64,000 bases of DNA from Cephalopachus bancanus. Taxonomy: Eukaryota; Chordata; Mammalia; Primates; Tarsiidae. The position numbers and the translations under genes are program-made. Shown here one piece after another: positions 24,462 through 34,641 of the stretch (position 1 is its first letter; each line of letters starts with the position of its first letter). The notes under the pieces were generated by a model. The model saw only the letters and a list, made by a program, of their open reading frames with translations, did not search any database and was not told where the DNA came from. The stretch covers positions 7,874,001 through 7,938,000 of the forward strand of contig JAPVLO010000007.1 in NCBI GenBank assembly GCA_027257055.1, given 5' to 3'.

Positions 24462-24718
24462 TTCTTTTTTTCTAAGTCAGAGTTTTACTCTGTTGCCCAG
24501 GCTGGAGTGCAGGTGATCCTTCTGTCTCAGACTCCTGAGTAGTTGGAACCATAGGCGTGCACCACCACACCCAGTTTTTTTGGGGGGGAGGGGGGTTCAC
24601 TGTGTTGTCCAAAGTCTCACTATGTTGTCCAGGCTGGGCTCAAACTCCTGAGCTCAAGCAATCACCCCCTTAGCCTTCCAAAGTGTAGGGATTACAGGTG
24701 TGAGCCACCTTGCCTGGC
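24462..24718 (-). mobile_element. Alu-type SINE, internally shortened
   Basis: Reverse Alu (gagttttactctgttgccca ... gtgagccaccttgcctggc) lacking part of one arm. Confidence 0.85.
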
Positions 24719-26087
24719 AAGTAACTGGCTTATTTTACTTAGCATAATGTCTTCAAGGTTCATTTAAGTTAAAGCATGCATCAGAATTTCCCTCCCTTTT
24801 AAGGTTGAATAGACACGTATTGTATGCACATGCCACAATTTATGTATCCATTCATTCACTTATGGACACCTGCATTGCTTCCACTTTTTGGCTATTAGAA
24901 ACGATGCTGCTATGAACATGAGTATGATACTAATTTTTAAATGTATATTTTATATTTTCATTGTTAATGTATAGAAATACAACTGATTTTTATATACTGA
25001 CCGTGTATCTTATAACCTTATTAAAATCATTCTGTAATCTAGCACATTTGTGTAGAATCCTGCAAATTTTAGAATTTTCTACATAAACAATCATGTCATC
25101 TGCCAATAAGAACAATTTTATTTCTTACCTGCCAATTCTTTTCTATTTCTTTTTCATGCTTTATTGTACTTTCTAGGACTTTCAGTATGATGTTGAAGTG
25201 GTGAATTGACATCCTTGTCTTGGGAAAAGTCTTTTACCATTAAGTGTGATGTTAGTTATAGTTTTTGGCAAATGCCCTTTACCAGATGAAACATTCTTTT
25301 GTTCATAGTTTGCTGAGAATTTTCATTACAAATGAAGATTGGTTTTTTTCAAGTACTTTTCCTCATCTGTTGAAATGATCATATGATTTTTCTTCTTCAG
25401 TATGCTAATATGGCAAATTATGTTGATTGATTTTCTCATGTGGAACCAGTTTGGCATTCCCTGGATAAACCTCATTTGGTCAAAATATATTACCTTTTTG
25501 TATATTACTGGGTTTGTTTTACTACTATTTTGTCAGGGATTTTTTTGTATATATTTATGAGGTATATTGATCTTTAATTTTCTTCTAATATCTTTGGTTT
25601 TACTATCAGGGCAATGCTGGGCCTCATAAAATGAGTTAGAAAGTGTTTTATCTTTTATTTTCTAGAAGAGCATGGGTATAATTGGTATTATTACTTTATT
25701 AAATATTTGGTAGAATTTGCCCATGAAATCACCTGGGCTTGAAGTTTTGTCTGTTGGAAGATCTTAAACTATGAATTGAATTTCTTTAGTAGATAACAGA
25801 CATTTTCAGATTACCACTTTCTTCTTGAGTGAATTTTAATGCTTTGAACCTTTCAATGAATTGGTTCATTTTATATAAATTGTTAATTTATGAGCATAGA
25901 GTTGCTTATAGTATCATCTTATTAACCTTTCAATATCTGTAGCATCTGCAGTAATACCCCTTTTTCATTTCTAATATTTATAATTGTGTCTTCCCTTTTT
26001 TTATTTTAGTCTTCCTAGAGAGTTATTGAGTGTATTCATTTTTTTCCAAAGAACTAACATGTGGTTTAATTTATTTTTCTATTTTCT

Positions 26088-26120
<33 letters not shown>

Positions 26121-26401
26121 GAGTCAGAGTCTCACTTGGTTGTCCAGGCTGGAGTGCAATGGCACACTCAAGGCCACTGCAGCCTCTACCTGCTGGGTTC
26201 AGGCAAGCCTTCTGGCTCAGTCTTCCAAATAGCTGGAACTACAGGCACACGCTACCATGCCCAGCTTGTTTTTTGATTTGTTGTAGAGACAAGGTCTCAC
26301 CAAGTTGCCTGGACTGGTCTTGAACCCCTGAGCTCAGGCAATCCTCTTGCCTCAGCCTCCCAAAGTGCTGGGATTACAGGCTTGAACCAATGCTCCTGGT
26401 C
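26088..26401 (-). mobile_element. Alu-type SINE
   Basis: Reverse Alu behind a ttttcttttctttc plus T20 tract, ending in a decayed head (cttgaaccaatgctcctggt). Confidence 0.9.
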
Positions 26402-27146
26402 TATTTTTCTATTTTCAATTTTATTTTCTGTTATTATCTTTATTATTTCTTTTCTTCTGTTTTCTTTGAGTTTAATTTGCCCTTTTTCTTGTTTATTAAA
26501 GTGGAATCTTAGGTTATTCGTTTGATACTTCCTCTTTGACACCTGAATTATTTGGAGAGGTGTTGTGTACTTTTCAAATCTTTGTGGATTTTCCAGATGT
26601 CTTTCTGTTGTTGATTTCTAGTTCCATTATGGTCAGAGAATATGCATTGTATAATTGATTCTTTTAAGGTTGTTAATTTTGTAATGGTCCAGAAGATTAT
26701 CTATTTTGGTTAATGTTCCATTTGCACTTTAAAAGAATAAGTGCTCAGTTTCTGTTGGCTGAAGTGGTTGATACAGGTCATCTAGGTCAAGTTGATGGTG
26801 TTATTCAGGCTTTTGCATCCTTGCTGATTTTCTGTCTACTTATTCTATTGACTACTGAAAAAGACGTGATAAAGTTCCAAATATAATCATGAATTTATTC
26901 TCTCAGTTCTATACATTTCTGTCTCATACAGTTTGAAGCTCTGTTACTGGGGGAGTTCACATTTAGGGCTGTTCTGTCTTTTGGGTGAATTGACTCTCAT
27001 CATTCCATAATGACCTTGTTCATACCTGATAATTTTCTTTGTTCTGAAGTCTTCTTTGTTTGATGTTAATACAGCCACTTCTGCTTTGTTTTAATTAGTG
27101 TTTGCTTGTATATCACTTTTCATCCTTTTACTTTTAATCTATTGAT

Positions 27147-27335
27147 ATGAGGGGCTGCAAACTTTTTCTTGTAAGGGGCCAGTTAGTCAATATTTTAGGC
27201 TTTGTGGGCCACACACAGTTATACCACCTCTTCCTTCCCCTCCTCTACTTCTTTATGACCCTAAAACAATGTTAACCATTCTTAAAAACAGGTCATGGGC
27301 TGGATTTGACCTCTGGGACATAGTTTACTAATCCC
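27147..27335 (+). mobile_element. MER5A-like hAT-Charlie DNA transposon fragment
   Basis: gctgcaaactttttcttgta ... ggggccagttagtcaatattttaggctttgtgggccac ... catgggctggatttgacctctgggacatagtttactaatcccta follows the MER5A consensus end to end, with an internal deletion. Non-autonomous and inserted in L1 sequence. Confidence 0.85.
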
Positions 27336-27461
27336 TAGACCATATAATTTTATTTAAAGTGCGTTTCTTATAGACAGTCTCTAATTGGGTCCTGTTTGTT
27401 TTTCTTTTTCTCAATTCAGTGCAACAATTTCTAAGTGCTGTGTATACTACTTAGACTTCCT

Positions 27462-27625
27462 TAATTTTGTGTGTGTGTTTTAGGGTCTCTGCCACCTAGA
27501 CTAAAGTGCAATAGGATGATCCCAGCTCACCTTAGCCTCCACCTTGGGTTTAGTCCATCCTTCCACCTTACCCTCCCAAGTAGCTGGGACTACACCACCA
27601 AACACGGCTATTTTATTATTATTTT

Positions 27626-27670
<45 letters not shown>

Positions 27671-27786
27671 AGACAAGGACTCACTATGTTGCCCAGGCTG
27701 GTCTTGAACTCTTGGGATCAAGCAATCCTCCCATCTCGGCTTCCCAAATTGCTGGAATTACATGTGTGAGCTACCATGTCCAGTCA
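27462..27786 (-). mobile_element. Alu-type SINE carrying an (AGT)n microsatellite
   Basis: Reverse Alu whose mid A-rich linker has grown into about 14 AGT units (27628-27670). Reads as poly-Ser or poly-Val on translation, without meaning. Confidence 0.88.
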
Positions 27787-28731
27787 CTATTTAGATTTAA
27801 TGTCATCATTGATATAGTTAGATTTAGGTCTACTATTTTATTGTTTTTCTATTTTCCCATTTTTTTCTCATTGCCTTTTCTGCCTTCTTTTGAATATTTT
27901 CTAGCATTCCATTTATTTTACTTATTTATTTATTTATTGCTATCTCCCTTTGTATTAACTTTTGCTTTAGGGACTAACTTTTCATAACCTATTTAGAGTG
28001 AATATTTTACCTGCATATGTAAAATATAGAAACCTATAACATATAATTACTTTCTCTGTGTCAAGCTTTACCTTTTCTGTGTTGTAATTGTCACATGTAT
28101 TACATCTACATGCATTGAACCCCCTGACGCAATGTGATACTATTTGCTTTTTGCTGCTTGTGAATATTTTAAGTACTTTGGAGAGGAAAAGTAGTCCATT
28201 ATATTTACCCAGATATTTGCCTTTTCTGTTGTTTTTCCTTCATTCCTGAAGTTCTAAGTTTTATTTTGGTATAATTTCTTCACTTCTTCCCCCTTCAAGA
28301 ACGTGTCTCTGGTCAAGAATATGGACTCATCCAGCAAACACACGGTGTGTCACACGGACAAGGAGATGTGAGCGTGGCTGCTGCAAATGTCCCCCGGTGC
28401 CGGGAGGTACCGTGTAGCTGTCCCCACCTCGCTCGGCACAGAGGGTTTCCTGTCCACTGCAGTTGTTTCAGGGTGGGGGCTTTGGACGACCAGGGGGGTT
28501 GTGTTTTGCCTGTTAGATGGAACTTCCATGGATGCATCGATGTTCCCCATCACACAGGGGACTTGCCACTGACTCTGGGGCTCAGAGCTCCGAAAGAGGC
28601 AGAGTTGGGATTGAGCCCAGTTGTGCTGACCCTAAAGCCTGAATGCTGCACACGAAGCTGTGCTGCCTCTCGGGCCACAGGTAGCTAGAGGGTCCAGGGC
28701 CCATCTATAGTTTTAAATTTCTTATTTTCAG

Positions 28732-28873
28732 ACCAGGTGCAGTGGCTCACACTTGTAATCCCAGCACTTTGGGAGGCCATGGTAGGAGAATTACTTGAAC
28801 CCAGGAGTTGGAGACCTGCCTGGGCAACATAGTGAGACCCTATCTCTACCTCCCCCCCAAAAAAATTAGCTGG
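28732..28873 (+). mobile_element. Single-arm Alu (left monomer)
   Basis: Forward left-arm Alu (ccaggtgcagtggctcacac to ctatctctacctccccccca) that stops at the mid A-rich linker. Confidence 0.8.
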
Positions 28874-28904
28874 TCATGCTCATTTTTAAATCAGGTTGCT
28901 TGTG

Positions 28905-29182
28905 TTGTTTTTTGGAGTTGAAGTCTCACTCTGTCACCCAGGCTGGAGTGCAGTGGCATGCTCATAGCTACTGTATCTACAACTTGTTGGACTCAGGTGA
29001 TCCTTCCACCTCAGCTTTCCAAGTAGCTGGAACCATCACGCCTGGCTAATTTTTTTATTTATTGTAAAGATGAGGTCTCACCAAGTTGCCCAGGCTGGTC
29101 TCGCACCCCTGGGCTTAGGCAATCCACCTACCCTCCATCTCCGAAAGTGCTGGGATTACAGGTGTGAGCCACTGCACCCAGC
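28905..29182 (-). mobile_element. Alu-type SINE
   Basis: Reverse Alu (gaagtctcactctgtcaccc ... gtgagccactgcacccagct), next to the single-arm copy in opposite orientation. Confidence 0.9.
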
Positions 29183-30276
29183 TGATAATGTCTTTTGATG
29201 CACAGCATTTTTTTTATTTTCATGAACACCAATTGGTCCATTTTTTCTTGTCTATGCCTTTGGTGTCCTAACCAAGAAATCACTGCCAAATCCAATGCCA
29301 TGAAGCTTTTGCAAGGCCCATCCTTTTCACAGATGAGAAAATCAAGGCCCAAAGCCCAGGGCCACACACAGAGCTCCCTGGGGCATTTGACAGTAATGAG
29401 CCCTCAGACCTTCTCTATCTGTCTGGCTACCACAGCCTTATCCCTCTATTGTCTGTTCACACCCCTCTTTCCTTCATCAACCAACACACCCACCTGTTGG
29501 CGGCCCTGCCCTGAACCTGGCTCCAGGGCTTGGAGGGCTTGGGAAAGAAGACAGAAATCACGCAGAGCATGGCCCGCTGAGTCTAAAGATCCCCCTTACC
29601 CTCGCAAACTAGCTGTGACCTGGGCTTCTGCATCTGCTGGCTAGGAGTAAGATGACAGCACCTACCAGGGTGGCCTTGCCCACAGCAAATTGCTTAGGAC
29701 ACATTAGTTCTTCTGGTGATTGCTATTAACATCTGCAAGGAGGTTCCCCATCTACCCCAGGCCCCCTGATCTCCCTGAGTGCTGCACATGGAGCCCAGCT
29801 TTGCAGAACCCAAAGCCTGAGCGCTACACCTCCTGGAAACTGGGTTACCCCTGCAGGCTGGAAAGTCACGTCCACAAAAAGGATCAGTTTTTCAGGGAGT
29901 ACGTGCAGGTGGTGCTTAATAACATTATTAAACAAGGAAGCTGGTCTCAGGCCATCACTGCACGGGACCAAGCAGGCTTGTAGATGGCACAGAAAGTCAT
30001 CCAGCTCATCAGGAGAAGTAAGAGTCAGTCTCTGGCATTAAAATGAGGTCTCTAGTTAGGAAGTCTGGGTCATATCCCCAGCTTCCCCTAAATTGATTTA
30101 GCATGGGAGGTAGGAGGGACGGCGACAGCACTGAGTTTCTTACATAGCCAATGGGAACAGACAGTTTCCACTGGGGGCCACCTTGGGTTCTAGCTGTGCT
30201 GCCCATAAACATCAACCTGGCTGTTGAGCTTTTTAATTTGGGGTTTTTGTTTTCCGCTTTGTGTCCCTGACTGTAG

Positions 30277-30357
30277 AATGCTCTCCTGGACTGATCCTCA
30301 AAGTCCTCAGGACCACAGGGGAGATTGAAGCAAAGATGGCCCATCAGCTGGACATCA
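30277..30357 (+). pseudogene. Possible PIEZO relic exon K (cap)
   Basis: Exon-like: acceptor gtgtccctgactgtag, donor ATCA|GTAAGG, and one open frame of about 27 codons with ILKVLRTTGEIEAKM. It lies where PIEZO exons around PIKQLLSENNFMDITII should be, after exon J and before the terminal exon. Length and the LKVL/IKQL match agree, but identity is low. It could be chance. Confidence 0.4.
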
Positions 30358-31233
30358 GTAAGGACTGGGCACACCCCTGGGGGTGTGCTGGCTTCTTGCC
30401 TGCTGCATTCTTGCCCCTGGCCCTGTGTAAGGCCTTGGGGATGGGCCAGGCCTGGGCTTGGGGATCAGTGGGCAGCAGGCGGACCCCCGCCCCACCTGAG
30501 TCCTAATCTGTGGGGTGAGGACCCTGATCCTGGTTTACATTTCCCCGGAGCTGAGTCTGGCATGGGCGGGTGGGGACTGTGTGCGGCAGGGTCGCCTCGA
30601 GAGCCAGCGATAACAACGTCAGACATGTGTACAGGGCCTGGTACTTTTCCAAGGGATTTTAAATGCATTATCTTTTTTGGAGGCTCATTTGAGGCAAGGA
30701 CTTGAAGCAGTCGGAAAACAACTCATTTACCGAACCCTGAATGGGAGGAAGCCGAATGCAGTGTGTGCTTTTGCTGAATTTCAAACCAAAACAACCTTTT
30801 GTTAAAGAACAAACAAATAAACAAAAATGCTGACCGCTAATTCACCAGGGAACACAGCCTGAACCAGGCTCTGGGCAGAGAGTCATGTAGCAAATTCAAC
30901 AGATAGCAATGCGGTGGGGGCGAGGGGGAGGGTGCAGGGTGCTGGAACCGCAGGCTAGTTGGGAGCAGAAACTTCTAGGGGACTCGCCGGCATGGCCCCC
31001 CACGGGCAAGGTTGACTTCCAGGCAGACTTGACCGCGGGCCATCACCAGAGGCTGGTGGGTGAGGGCTCCCGGTGGGAGGGCACGGCAGGTAGGGACCCA
31101 GAGCAAGGCAGGAAGGGTCCCGGGATCCTGCCGTACCTGAGTGGAGGCCCCTTGTCAGAGAGCTTCAGAGGTTTCCTGGGGGAGTTGCCAGTCCCTGACT
31201 GGAGTTGCACCTGGAGTGATGACTCCACAGCAG

Positions 31234-31358
31234 GAGCTGGGGTGGGACTTTCTAAGACCGTCACTTGGTCAACCAGCCTTCTCAACAGAAGCAACGTCGT
31301 TCCACTTGAGTTGCTCCTTTCAAATATCTACCTCCTCCGTTTTTGGTGGCACAGAAAG
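31234..31358 (+). pseudogene. Possible PIEZO relic exon L (cap end, before inner helix)
   Basis: An acceptor-like ccacagcag and donor AAAG|GTGACA flank a frame containing TWSTSLLNRS then VVPLELLLSN, faintly like PIEZO2 WWVLNLTGNR and ALELVVFNDK, which precede the terminal exon. Position fits; similarity is weak and exon phase does not join the next remnant cleanly. Confidence 0.3.
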
Positions 31359-32442
31359 GTGACATGACACAGATTGGTTCTATGTGGCAGAGGGAGGGCC
31401 CCCACACGACATCAGTCCCTCTGCAACAGGTCATGGACTGAGGTGACACACTCTGAGGACACGCTCTCAGCCTGGAGTATCTCCCTCCTGCTGAAGATGG
31501 CCTTCTCGGCAGAGGATGGGGGTTAGAAATCTTCCTTCTCGTCCCAGGGTTGAGAGTGTGATAGCAGCTGGTGGAGCTCAGTGGGTGTTGCTGAGCCTGG
31601 CCACCTGGCAGGGCTGAGTCCATCAAGACCAAACTCAGCCCCCTCTTCATGGGTCTCAGTGGCTCGTGGGCACTCCAGAAGGTCAGGTGACAATCGAATG
31701 CCTCCCTAAACATCCATCACGGCCTGTCAGAGGCAACTCCCCCCGACACAGTGGCCTCGAGTGGCCCCGCCATGTCTTCCAAGGTCCGCATGGCGGTAGG
31801 TCACTTGCAAACGTCCCTGGGCCTGGAGCCAACTGTCTTCTGGCTCCCTCCCTTTGCTGACACAGACAGACCTTTCTGTCTGTGTACCCTCCCGGGTGCT
31901 GCTGACCACACTCTCTCCTGCACAGCCCATCCCTACAGGCCGCAGGCCAGCTGGACTTCTTCCTCAGTGCCCCAGTCTGGTTGCAGCGGCCGAGGCCTCC
32001 TGATGCCCTCGAGGATGGCTGGGCGGCCAAGTGGTGGGTCGTGTAGGAGTGGCAGCCAGGCTGTGACTGGAACCGGGGCTGTGGCTGCGACCTGGTCATT
32101 GACAAAGTCAGCCCCCAAGTCTGGGCTTCCTGGTGGGGTACAGGCAAGGCTCTCTCAAGCCCTAAGAACCATAGCCTCCAGCCCTGGCCTTTCCAGAACT
32201 TTCCGAACCCTGCTCACCTCCAATGGCCTTGAGAGTATGCACATAGCCCTGTGTTCCCTCAGCCCTGGGGACACACAGGCACTGGTGATGGCTGACTCCA
32301 GGGCTCCCTTCTCCAGTGCGGGCAGGAGAGGAACCTCCCTCCCCTCTCCTCAGCTTACCAGTCCTGGACAAGCTCATCACACCTTCTGAGCCCTTTCCCC
32401 AGAGAGACACATCCATCCTTCGTTGTCTGTCTCTGTCTGTAG

Positions 32443-33088
32443 GGTGACATCACCCCGGGTGGGCACTGGGATTCGAGGGGGGATCCTGATGCTGCCCATC
32501 TCCCCCTGCATCGTTGGGCTCTACGTGTCCATGGTGATGGCTGCAACCAAGTTCATCTGGGAGCACTTCCTGGGCCTCTCACGCTCCATCATGCATGAGG
32601 CCTGCCCGATGTGGGCACCCGCTGGGCTCTGTGCCGACAGCTTTCTGTCGTACAAGTTGGACACACGGGAACCGGAGCAATGGCTCTTTGCCAAGCTGGT
32701 CTCCTTGTGCCATTCATGGGAGACCGTGATCAAGTGGACCCAAGAATACCCACCTGCCCCCCAGCACAGGCGCTGTGACCCTGTTGCCAGGGCTCCGGCT
32801 GGGCAGGGGCAAGCAGCCGGTGCCTCAGGCGGCCCTTTGGCCCTGGGGGAGGCTGGGCCTCTGGCTCACCCCCATGGTCCCCTGGTGCCGGGCACACAGG
32901 CCAGGCCCAGCCTGCAGCTGGTCCCCAGCTGGGTCCCTGGCCCTGAGGCTGCCTTTGTGCCCGCACAAGAGAGACTCAGTTCCTCCCTGCTCCTTGACCC
33001 TGCATCCTGTATCCATGTGGGCGCAGCCCTGGCGGGGGGAGCAGATGGTACCAGCTGCCCCGGAGAAGGAGCCAGACCACCTCGGTGA
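32443..33088 (+). pseudogene. PIEZO relic terminal exon M (inner pore helix and C-terminal domain)
   Basis: Acceptor gtctctgtctgtag, then one open frame: VTSPRVGTG, IVGLYVSMVMAATKFIW (PIEZO GLYVSIVLVIGKFVR inner helix), SRSIMHE (SHSIMFEE), LFAKLVSLCHSWETVIKWT (LYAKLIFLYRSPETMIKWT). Homology stops at about 32746. Where PIEZO1/2 end a few codons after KWTRE, this frame has no stop and runs to TGA at 33086-33088 in a GC-rich stretch. A short insertion lies before GLYVS. Residues conserved in both PIEZO paralogues (the FEELP segment, Pro of SPET) have changed, so the open frame does not mean function. Confidence 0.94.
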
Positions 33089-33335
33089 CCTTTGTCTGCT
33101 CTGGATGTCTTGGAGGGAAGCCGGTGAGAGCTGCCTGCTGTGGCGCCGTTCTGCAAGCCAATGACACACGATGGCTCCCAACCCCTGCCTCTCCTGCATG
33201 GCCACCCCCTTGCTCAGGAGCTCCAGTCCTGTGCGGCCCTATTATTATTCTGTGGGGCCACAGCTTTCTCAAACAGGGTCTTGGAGAAGCAGGGTCTTGC
33301 CTTTCAGCCAGCCAGGGCTGTGCACACAGCAGACA

Positions 33336-33341
33336 ATTAAA
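33336..33341 (+). promoter_or_regulatory. ATTAAA, possible poly(A) signal of the PIEZO relic
   Basis: An ATTAAA lies about 590 bases past the last PIEZO homology on the same strand, a plausible 3' UTR length. Such hexamers also occur by chance. Confidence 0.35.
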
Positions 33342-34032
33342 TATTTGCTTGGGAACAGACCCAGAAAGAGTTTGATCTCCAGGACTCTGGACACTTGAGG
33401 TGAGTGGCCAGTGGGATCAGGGCACAGCCGGGCCATGTGTCCTACAGATTTGCCACCAAGGGCCCCAGCAGAAGAGAGGTGGCCACCGCCCCCTTACTGT
33501 GGGCATGTGTCCCTGATCCCTTCCCCTGGGCCAGGCAGCCCCCTGAAGAGGACGAATGGGATGTGGGAAGCTGGTGCCAGGTGCTGTGGGCCTGCCTGGC
33601 CCTTCCTTGGGCCAGGCTAGGGCAGTCTCCCCGAATCTTGGCCAGGCTCCCGGGAATCCAGGACTGGTTTTGGGTTCTTCATCACCCAGCATGGTGCCCA
33701 GGGAACTTCTGTGTGAAGAAAACACACTTGAACACATGCCCTGGGGTGTGCTGGGAGTCAGACCACTTTCCCTGCAGCCTGCAGAACGGGGCAGTCCCAG
33801 AGCTTGTGACGCACCCTCAGAAAACTGAATACCTGGCGGTACAGGCCTGGACCCCAGGGCACCCCTGCTCTTGTCCTAGGTCCCAGGTTGACCAGTTGGG
33901 GCTCAAAGCTGGAGCAGGCCAAGGAGAAGCAGAGCAGCCCTGGGCCACCGCCCCTAGAGGGCCTTCAGGCCTGGTTTCTAAACTGGATGGGAGAAGAAAG
34001 AACAGACCAGGCAAGAGTGTGGTGGGGCCGTA

Positions 34033-34038
34033 TTTAAT
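34033..34038 (-). promoter_or_regulatory. NPEPL1: ATTAAA poly(A) signal of NPEPL1
   Basis: ATTAAA on the minus strand about 450 bases past the stop codon; cleavage is expected near 34010-34020. The 3' UTR would be 34485 down to that point. A long plus-strand open frame over it (33404-34273) is not recognisable as protein. Confidence 0.6.
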
Positions 34039-34485
34039 CCAACCTCAAGTGAATTCCAAGGGGCCAGAGTATGACTCCTCTTGCTCCACAAAACAGGGTC
34101 CCCTGCAGCAAGTCACCGCCATCTCACTAAGGGTGGACCAGCTGGAAGCACCCATGGCCCAGATGGAGCAAGAACCTGGGTGTCATGTGCAGGATCCAGG
34201 GCCAGAGACCAGCACTGAGGAGGCAGGAGGCCCAGCCTCAGGAGGCCCAGGGGCAGCAGTTTACAGAAGGTAAACAAGACCCAGTGCCTCCCGGCACCCT
34301 CCCCGCAGCCCCTCCCAACACAGGCTGCCTCCTAAGACATAAGAACAAGCTGTTTCCATCACCACCGCAGTGACAAACAAGAAAACAAACCAAAGCCCAT
34401 CGTAAGCGATAATCTTTCAATTGCTTAACATTAATCAGTGCAAAGTGAGGTAAGAGAGCCCTTCGTGGGGCCAGGCTAGAGGCCC

Positions 34486-34641
34486 TCACACAAGCCTGCG
34501 TCGCTTGGAATCCCTCCCCACGTCCTCCTGGCCATCTGCCTTGCAGCCCAGTGGAGACACCAGGTTCAGCAGAGGGTCCTCAGAGGCTCGGCCAAAGAGC
34601 GCCAGCAGAAGGGCCACGCCAAAGCCTGTGGCTCGCTCACC
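34486..34641 (-). CDS. NPEPL1: NPEPL1 coding exon 12 (residues 472-522 and stop)
   Basis: [20 protein letters not shown], then [24 protein letters not shown] (34486-34488). The stretch before [10 protein letters not shown] is less acidic and one residue shorter than the human tail as I recall it. Acceptor ccttcccacag. Confidence 0.97.
   Translation of the reverse strand, partial: GERATGFGVALLLALFGRASEDPLLNLVSPLGCKADGQEDVGRDSKRRRLV

Larger units (their letters stand above)
17470..28260 (-). mobile_element. Nested antisense L1 fragments filling a relic intron
   Basis: Several L1 3' ends and ORF2 pieces lie in minus orientation. The block 19235-19609, 20340-20446 and 20747-21160 is one L1 split by the LTR and an Alu; on the minus strand it contains the usual gaatactattcagctatcaa stretch near the 3' end. 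Older L1 pieces occupy 17760-18990, 21160-23050, 23370-23950, 24720-26090, 26400-27146 and 27790-28260. No intact ORF1 or ORF2 remains. Confidence 0.8.
4092..33088 (+). pseudogene. PIEZO-family mechanosensitive channel, decayed 3' half (unitary pseudogene)
   Basis: PIEZO proteins are very large trimeric cation channels of the plasma membrane, opened by membrane tension. The plus strand holds exon remnants in the same order as the last ~800 residues of PIEZO1/2, each given separately below: blade helices with LPILSFLWAMLSVPRP and KYFSQFGFFPW, linker, last blade unit, anchor (ELRAVIDWVWTNTTL), outer pore helix to INQPLDVSV, cap, inner helix GLYVS and the WETVIKWT C-terminus. Introns sit where expected and many GT-AG sites survive, so this is not a retrocopy. 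In-frame stops (4132, 4249, 4308, 4314, 12881, 13905, 13917, 15542, 17010) and several frameshifts rule out an intact channel. Upstream blade exons were not found in 1-4091. Shared choices such as QFFYN, IIGIEK and INQPLDVSV resemble PIEZO2 more than PIEZO1, as remembered. Family assignment is very secure; orthology is not. Confidence 0.93.

Noticed and set aside
27544..27987. Poly-Val/Ser open frame
   Set aside because: Product of an (AGT)n tract inside an Alu.
29720..29983. Open frame with QFFREYVQVVLNNIIKQG tested as a PIEZO cap exon
   Set aside because: Helical-looking, but no alignment to the family and no convincing splice sites.
33404..34273. 289-codon plus-strand open frame
   Set aside because: Lies mostly antisense to the NPEPL1 3' UTR and intergenic spacer; GC-rich, low-complexity composition, no recognisable domain.
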